From Thalassotalea sp. (GTDB lineage Bacteria; Pseudomonadota; Gammaproteobacteria; Enterobacterales; Alteromonadaceae): a stretch of 64,000 bases of DNA. The stretch is from contig JAKVCY010000114.1 in NCBI GenBank assembly GCA_022448425.1, forward strand, positions 1 through 64,000, read 5' to 3'. The stretch's first letter is position 1; the number at the start of each line of letters is the position of its first letter. Of this stretch, positions 59,679 through 64,000 are shown in pieces. The position numbers and the translations under genes are program-made. The notes below the pieces were generated by a model that was given only the letters and a program-made list of their open reading frames with translations, searched no databases and was not told the DNA's origin.

Positions 59679-60473
59679 TCATTTCGGTAATATGATGCTC
59701 ATAGATAGGACGCCACCCCAACCCTCAGGTCCTGCCTGAGGACTATCAGCCCAATACCGAACTCCACCGCCAAGGCTAACCGGCAATTTTCCAAAACGAA
59801 ACAACTTACTTACTGAAAATTTTATCGGTACCGACCATTCATCATTTACGCCGTCGAATGTTGCTTCAGCATTCAAGCTGAAAGAGACTGCATTAGCTGT
59901 TCGGTAACTGATAAACGGTTGGATTAATGACGTCTCGATCGGAATATCACCATCCAAGTCCCTGATAGTGTTGACAAGCGCTCCATAAGTCCATGATTTA
60001 CCCTGCTGCTTTAATGCTACTGCTGTGATACCTGCACCAGTCTCGCCAGCACCAGTGTAGTCATTGGTCGATGTAGGCAAAATAAATACTGGGCCTACTC
60101 CCCAAATCCACCCAGAATCACCAACCGTTTTTGGTGATACAAAAAAGCTTTGCACTGCATCGCCTAAGCCAGACTCTGAGCTGCTTCCAGGTACCACATC
60201 GTTCAGTGATATTGTTGGTAAAACGGTTCGAGAGATAACGTTCCAATTTTCACTTATCGAAAACGGTATCACAGGCTTGATAGTCACTACTGTCCTCTCG
60301 CCTTGATCATTCCCACCTAAATTGCTGTCGAAGGTAAAATCTATCGGTATCTGAATCAGATTTGAAATAGGGTTCGCTAATTTCCGAGAAATAGCTTGTT
60401 CTTCGGTTTCGGCCGCTAATGGCGTTGCCAATACTGTAATAACACTGAAAATAAATATATGAGTCGATTTCAT
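59679..60473 (-). CDS. Outer-membrane beta-barrel-type transporter-like protein
   Basis: A 264-aa exported protein: signal peptide (IFIFSVITVLATPLAA), then a start ISRKLANPISNLIQIPIDFT typical of proteins annotated as transporter or neuromedin U-like in marine bacteria, and alternating aromatic beta-strands ending FSVSKLFRFGKLPVSLGGGV and SMSIILPK. The barrel-like pattern points to the outer membrane. Last gene of the minus-strand envelope group with DUF1254/DUF1214. Role unknown. Confidence 0.65.
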   Translation of the reverse strand: MKSTHIFIFSVITVLATPLAAETEEQAISRKLANPISNLIQIPIDFTFDSNLGGNDQGERTVVTIKPVIPFSISENWNVISRTVLPTISLNDVVPGSSSESGLGDAVQSFFVSPKTVGDSGWIWGVGPVFILPTSTNDYTGAGETGAGITAVALKQQGKSWTYGALVNTIRDLDGDIPIETSLIQPFISYRTANAVSFSLNAEATFDGVNDEWSVPIKFSVSKLFRFGKLPVSLGGGVRYWADSPQAGPEGWGGVLSMSIILPK

Positions 60474-60604
60474 GGTGTTGACCTCAGCAAACAGACTGTG
60501 CGGTAAAATTAAAAATATTTTTGGGTGTGGCTGTAATAAATTTTAAATAGCATAGAGGGGTGGCTAATACCCCAATACTTAATTTGTTAGCTTACTGGCT
60601 CCAT

Positions 60605-61699
60605 TTATTCCACTTTTTTGAGTAAGGGCACTAAACGATAACCTTCCTTCAAGATGCGGTCGGACGGGCCGTAGTGCCTTGCCGTGAAACTGAAGACGCC
60701 CGAATCGTTTTGAATCGGAATGTGATTCGGGTGTTGCGACCCACAGCCCAGACTCACGGTGTAGGTTCCGTCCGCGTTTGCTTTCGCGTAATAAGAATTT
60801 ACATTTGCATTGTCATTGAACATAAAACCGGCTTTGTTGTACACGGTGATTGACCAAAAATGTTTATTCTCAGGGTCATCGAAGGTGAGTTTGTAGCAAC
60901 CTTTTGCAGGGAAATTAGCGGATGTCTCGTAGATATTATCTTTTGCCAATGCGCCCCCCCAACCGATTGCTGCTGCCACCTGATTCTTTTCAGGGCTATA
61001 AAACCCTCTTGATTCATCAGTTGGCGACGAAAATAGTGTTGAAGACAAGGCGATAGGCCCCACTTTTTTGACCAAGCCCATGACATCCGCTTTAAGTTGA
61101 TTTTCTACCTGATAAAAAGACGATTGTTCATATTTCTGAGTATAAAAAGGTTTATCACTACCCGCAGTTATAACAATGCCTTGTTGATATTTCTTAACTT
61201 GCTCTGATGAAAACCTTGCATCAAGACGAATGAGTACAATCAGGTGATCGCCAGTATGAGTGGCCAACTCGTATGTACCTGGGCCATACGACATAGGTTG
61301 CGGACGATGGTCCTCTGTCACTGGCTGCATAGTCATATATGAACCCTCGGGCACGTCAGGCAATGTTATTGTGGCCCCCTTTGATACATTCACGACCGCC
61401 TTTGAATAGTAAGCATCTCTATTCATTCGAACAACTGGTTGGTTATCGGTAGGCGCTAATTCCGAAATATGATAAAACGTGTTCACTCCAACACCACTCT
61501 GCGCTTCTAATATTTGCCGCGCAGTTTCTGCTCGGGGGTAGAGCTCTTTCGTCACTACCGTGCCATGTTTGTCAAAAAATCGTTCAATTTTATCCGTCAA
61601 TTGAGGCTCAGCAGCGTGTGCTATTTGACAATAACTAAGCAGCCCAGTAATGATCCAAACACATACATTAGCAGGAGAACATTTTAACTTGTGCTTCAT
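60605..61699 (-). CDS. DUF1254/DUF1214-domain exported protein
   Basis: About 364 aa with a signal peptide (VCVWIITGLLSYCQIAHAAE). The C-terminal domain is DUF1214 (HFWSITVYNKAGFMFNDNAN, NSYYAKANADGTYTVSLGCG); the preceding part looks like DUF1254 in reduced form. Proteins of this type are periplasmic, abundant in marine bacteria and of unproven function. ATG at 61699 has AAGGAA upstream and starts the signal peptide; the track start lies 29 codons before. Flanked on both sides by outer-membrane-type genes on the same strand, suggesting a shared envelope job. Confidence 0.75.
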   Translation of the reverse strand: MKHKLKCSPANVCVWIITGLLSYCQIAHAAEPQLTDKIERFFDKHGTVVTKELYPRAETARQILEAQSGVGVNTFYHISELAPTDNQPVVRMNRDAYYSKAVVNVSKGATITLPDVPEGSYMTMQPVTEDHRPQPMSYGPGTYELATHTGDHLIVLIRLDARFSSEQVKKYQQGIVITAGSDKPFYTQKYEQSSFYQVENQLKADVMGLVKKVGPIALSSTLFSSPTDESRGFYSPEKNQVAAAIGWGGALAKDNIYETSANFPAKGCYKLTFDDPENKHFWSITVYNKAGFMFNDNANVNSYYAKANADGTYTVSLGCGSQHPNHIPIQNDSGVFSFTARHYGPSDRILKEGYRLVPLLKKVE

Positions 61700-61799
61700 A
61701 ATTTTTTCCTTCATTCGTGGTGATACATACTGTAGCCATTCGGCCTCAAGTTCCTTCATGTTTGTAATTTCCAGGTATTTTCGCAACTGCCAGTTACAC

Positions 61800-62768
61800 T
61801 CACAGTTGTGTATAAACTAGCATCAGGCGAGCAAATTCCCCATCTACCCCATCGTCATTCCGATCTATGGTTTTACCATAGCTAAGCTTTAACCCCAGCG
61901 ATTTTGAAAATTGAACGCCCAGTGTCGCCCCCATGTTCAAAGAGCGCTGCTTATTATCGCCACTAACGCCATCGGTTTCTGTTTCGCCACCATATGCATA
62001 AATACCGTCTAAGGATGTCCAGATAGCTGGATTAAAATTATGGGTTAAGTGAGCTTCTAACTTGTAAAGCGGGTCTTGACTTATCGTATCTGCACCAAAA
62101 GGCTCATCATTATCGCCAAAAAAGGTAACACTGGGCACCAAGTCAAATGTCGTTAAATGAGGATCGAGAAAGCTGTAACCGAACCCAAACGTGATTGGTG
62201 CACCCAATTGCAAAGAATACCGGTTTGCGCCTAAGTTAGCGGATTTATTTTCATCGTATTCACCAGTAGGAAGTGTCAACCTTGCAAGTCCGCCGATAGC
62301 AAATTCAGGTTTGTAAGACGCATATGTCTCTTTAGTCAATGGAGGAAGATTGTATAACCCCATAGACAAAAGTAATTGAGTGTCCCCCAATCCATCTGAC
62401 TTAGTTTGATTCTGAAAATCAGGTGCATTGGGCAGAGTAATGGTTGACGTTAAATCTCCTGTCGGTTGCACGACTGTAAAAGAAACGTATCTGTCATTAA
62501 TTGACATCGTGCGAGTGTACTGCGCGATAACTAAATCAACATCCAATTCTAATCCTGGGTTTACAATGCCCGAGTTGAGCATAGAGTTGCCCTCTACCTT
62601 CATACCGAAAACTGTAAATACATTTGTATCTATAGGTGGGGGAAAATAGGCTCGCGGGCCGTCTCCAATCTCAGCGTAGGTCGCATTGCTGCAAAGAAGC
62701 AGTGTACAAAATACCACAATGTTGGTGCGTATCGACGACTTAATTTCAGTTACATGCATTGATACCAT
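61800..62768 (-). CDS. MetA-pathway-type outer-membrane protein (Phenol_MetA_deg-like)
   Basis: A 322-aa exported protein with signal peptide (TNIVVFCTLLLCSNATYA) and the pattern of the Phenol_MetA_deg/transporter family: GPRAYFPPPIDTNVFTVFG, GLGDTQLLLSMGLYNL, LTLPTGEYDENKSANLGANR and a C-terminal DGEFARLMLVYTQL. These are putative outer-membrane beta-barrels for uptake of hydrophobic compounds. Third in the minus-strand set, 100 bp before the DUF1214 gene. Confidence 0.75.
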   Translation of the reverse strand: MVSMHVTEIKSSIRTNIVVFCTLLLCSNATYAEIGDGPRAYFPPPIDTNVFTVFGMKVEGNSMLNSGIVNPGLELDVDLVIAQYTRTMSINDRYVSFTVVQPTGDLTSTITLPNAPDFQNQTKSDGLGDTQLLLSMGLYNLPPLTKETYASYKPEFAIGGLARLTLPTGEYDENKSANLGANRYSLQLGAPITFGFGYSFLDPHLTTFDLVPSVTFFGDNDEPFGADTISQDPLYKLEAHLTHNFNPAIWTSLDGIYAYGGETETDGVSGDNKQRSLNMGATLGVQFSKSLGLKLSYGKTIDRNDDGVDGEFARLMLVYTQL

Positions 62769-62866
62769 AATCGATTAACCTTCTCTTAACAGACAAAAAC
62801 ATAAAACGTTAACTTCGTGTCTCGCTCAGAACCTCGAGGGCACGCTAGTATCACTTTAATTCGAAA

Positions 62867-63544
62867 TTATTTTTTAGAGTCAAATAATTGTTGGCTCATT
62901 GCTTCAGCTGTAATTGACCATCTCTCTAACAACGGTTTCACACTGTCGACGGTTAACTGAGCTTCCGCACTATCTAGCGTTCCGGCCACTCCGCGCCTTA
63001 CAGACTGCATTAATGGCTCCCCGGTCAATGAATCAACAGTCTCGCTCTCGACCTGAAGAGCTATTTCTAAATCATTAAGGCCGCCACGCACTGCATTGGC
63101 AACAAACGCTATTGGGATGTATTGGTAAGCTCTAAGCTCCTTGTTCTGGATGGAGACCGCGGTGAGTGCGACTTTCAATCGAAGGGTATTTTCACCCGGT
63201 TCCGTGGTGAAATAATCCTTATCTTTGAGTAATTCAATCATGTACTGGTTGGCATAATTCGCGATGTCTGTGAGGGTCTCAGCAGAAGCTTGGTCAGTGA
63301 CCGGCGGCGCTGGATAAAAACTGATAGGGTCTAACATTAATTTCGTGTAACCACGGGTCGAAAGTAATGGACTTACGTATCGTTGGACGTGGTCAGAATC
63401 GTCAGAGTCAACGACTGTGAGATGTGAATAATCAGCTAAAAACCCAGAATAATTTCTTGATTCGAGTCCATCATCAACATTTGAAGGGCCTGTTGCCGAA
63501 CAAGATGAAAGAAGTATTAGCGAGGCCAAAATAGCAACTCTCAT
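62867..63544 (-). CDS. DUF3313-family lipoprotein
   Basis: A 225-aa lipoprotein: ILASLILLSSC-SATGP gives lipobox and Cys17, followed by the DUF3313 domain (GFLADYSHLTVVDSDDSDHV, LMLDPISFYPAPPVTD, LRLKVALTAVSIQNKELRAY). DUF3313 lipoproteins are found in proteobacterial envelopes, function unknown. First gene of the minus-strand envelope group, with ~100 bp to the next. Confidence 0.8.
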   Translation of the reverse strand: MRVAILASLILLSSCSATGPSNVDDGLESRNYSGFLADYSHLTVVDSDDSDHVQRYVSPLLSTRGYTKLMLDPISFYPAPPVTDQASAETLTDIANYANQYMIELLKDKDYFTTEPGENTLRLKVALTAVSIQNKELRAYQYIPIAFVANAVRGGLNDLEIALQVESETVDSLTGEPLMQSVRRGVAGTLDSAEAQLTVDSVKPLLERWSITAEAMSQQLFDSKK

Positions 63545-63860
63545 AATTTTTATCCTTCTCGTTACTTTTAAATCAGACTGGTTGTAAATCAGAATGCTTA
63601 TATGTTTCTATCGGTATTTAAACCAAATTTTGATCGATGCAATTTCAATTGGATAAACAACTATTTACTGTGGTGATCAAGAGAAACTATTCAAAGTATA
63701 GTCAATATTTTTAGATGTATAATTTTTTATTGATTTATTCGGAAGAACTACAATACTTAAGCCTGAGAGAGTATTCAGAGTATGCAATCAATAATTAGAT
63801 AAAAGCGTTTGTTGATTTTTAACGAAGCATACTGCTCTCAATGTTATTGAGAGGTGTAAT
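63545..63860. other. Divergent intergenic region, DUF3313 / hydrolase
   Basis: About 315 very AT-rich bases holding both promoters. No ORF, repeat or hairpin with clear meaning. Confidence 0.35.
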
Positions 63861-64000
63861 ATGAAAAAATTAGTCAATAGCCTACTTTTATGCCTTTTAT
63901 TTTTAATACTCTCTCATATATCCGTTAATGCCAGCGCGAAATACGCAAAAATTGATGATAGTTTTCAACTGTTTTATCAAGATTCAGGCAGAGGCGAGCA
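63861..64000 (+). CDS. Exported alpha/beta-fold hydrolase, N-terminal part, cut by window end
   Basis: ATG at 63861 behind GAGGTG starts a signal peptide (MKKLVNSLLLCLLFLILSHI, cleavage near NASA) and then YAKIDDSFQLFYQDSGRGE, matching the first strand of alpha/beta hydrolases (xxxGxxLxYxDxGxGxP). Catalytic residues lie outside the window. It is divergent from the DUF3313 envelope group. Confidence 0.65.
   Translation, partial: MKKLVNSLLLCLLFLILSHISVNASAKYAKIDDSFQLFYQDSGRGE

Noticed and set aside
1-64000. CRISPR arrays, tRNA or rRNA genes
   Set aside because: No regularly spaced repeats, no tRNA cloverleaf or rRNA-like sequence noticed on reading the window.

Overview
The window looks like chromosomal DNA of a marine gammaproteobacterium of the Alteromonadales, most like Colwelliaceae or Thalassotalea. 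This is inferred from moderate-to-low GC, the PEP-CTERM/PrsT pair, the many lineage-typical DUF genes (DUF1883, DUF2884, DUF3300, DUF3565, DUF5062, DUF6482) and the ArgO/ArgP, EfpL and MlaC homologues. I saw no rRNA, tRNA or CRISPR array. Most of it is ordinary, densely packed chromosome. Decayed genes are concentrated on the right half (38-60 kb).

Region by region. 1-4.3 kb: the edge of an IS3-type element, then a PEP-CTERM protein behind a textbook sigma-54 (-24/-12) promoter, and the TPR protein PrsT, which belongs to the same extracellular-matrix/sorting system. 4.3-16.3 kb: mmsA with a divergent LysR gene, an acetyltransferase/DTW pair, DUF1883, a YggN-like protein, DgkA, a MATE pump, an unknown exported protein and a GlpQ-like phosphodiesterase. 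A TetR regulator follows whose palindromic operator recurs in front of a downstream mlaC-like gene, then a PspB-like small gene pair. 16.3-21.4 kb: a DUF3300 protein, a PhoP/PhoQ-like two-component system with a PepSY protein, and an unknown surface-type protein. Matching 11-bp-period direct repeats lie in three promoters here, suggesting a local regulon. 21.5-38.3 kb: a CBM48 protein, a solute-binding protein, YqhD, ArgO/ArgP, a LiaF-like protein, an M14 peptidase, a DUF3524 (queuosine mannosyltransferase-like) enzyme, MazG-like, MBL-fold and DUF2252 proteins, a second M14 peptidase, an SGNH lipoprotein, a 45-aa peptide gene missed by the ORF track, EfpL and an amidohydrolase.

38.4-54.5 kb: a reductive-detoxification cluster (LysR, quinone-oxidoreductase-like, YgiN-like, broken nfsB), a PAS/EAL protein, a two-gene RND efflux system, a NUDIX enzyme, a possibly frameshifted alpha/beta hydrolase, a wrecked DUF547 gene joined to the tail of an MscS channel gene, and ppc. 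54.7-58.2 kb: a LysR gene, then a decayed mobile island. It begins inside the remnant of a NhaR-like regulator and carries a frameshifted tyrosine-recombinase fragment, an AbiE toxin-antitoxin operon (antitoxin intact, toxin truncated) and a truncated IS3 OrfB. 58.2-64 kb: DUF6482 and HAD genes, decayed DNA with a flavin-reductase-like remnant, and a minus-strand set of envelope genes (DUF3313 lipoprotein, MetA-pathway-type outer-membrane protein, DUF1254/DUF1214 protein, second outer-membrane protein). The window ends in an exported alpha/beta hydrolase.

The most interesting signals are the twin AbiE operators (one has the start codon as its spacer), the unannotated Cys-containing peptide gene with a potentially masked ribosome-binding site, the TetR/MlaC shared operator, the PhoP-box-like regulon and the sigma-54 promoter on the PEP-CTERM gene. 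All functional assignments come from reading the translations; no database search was run.
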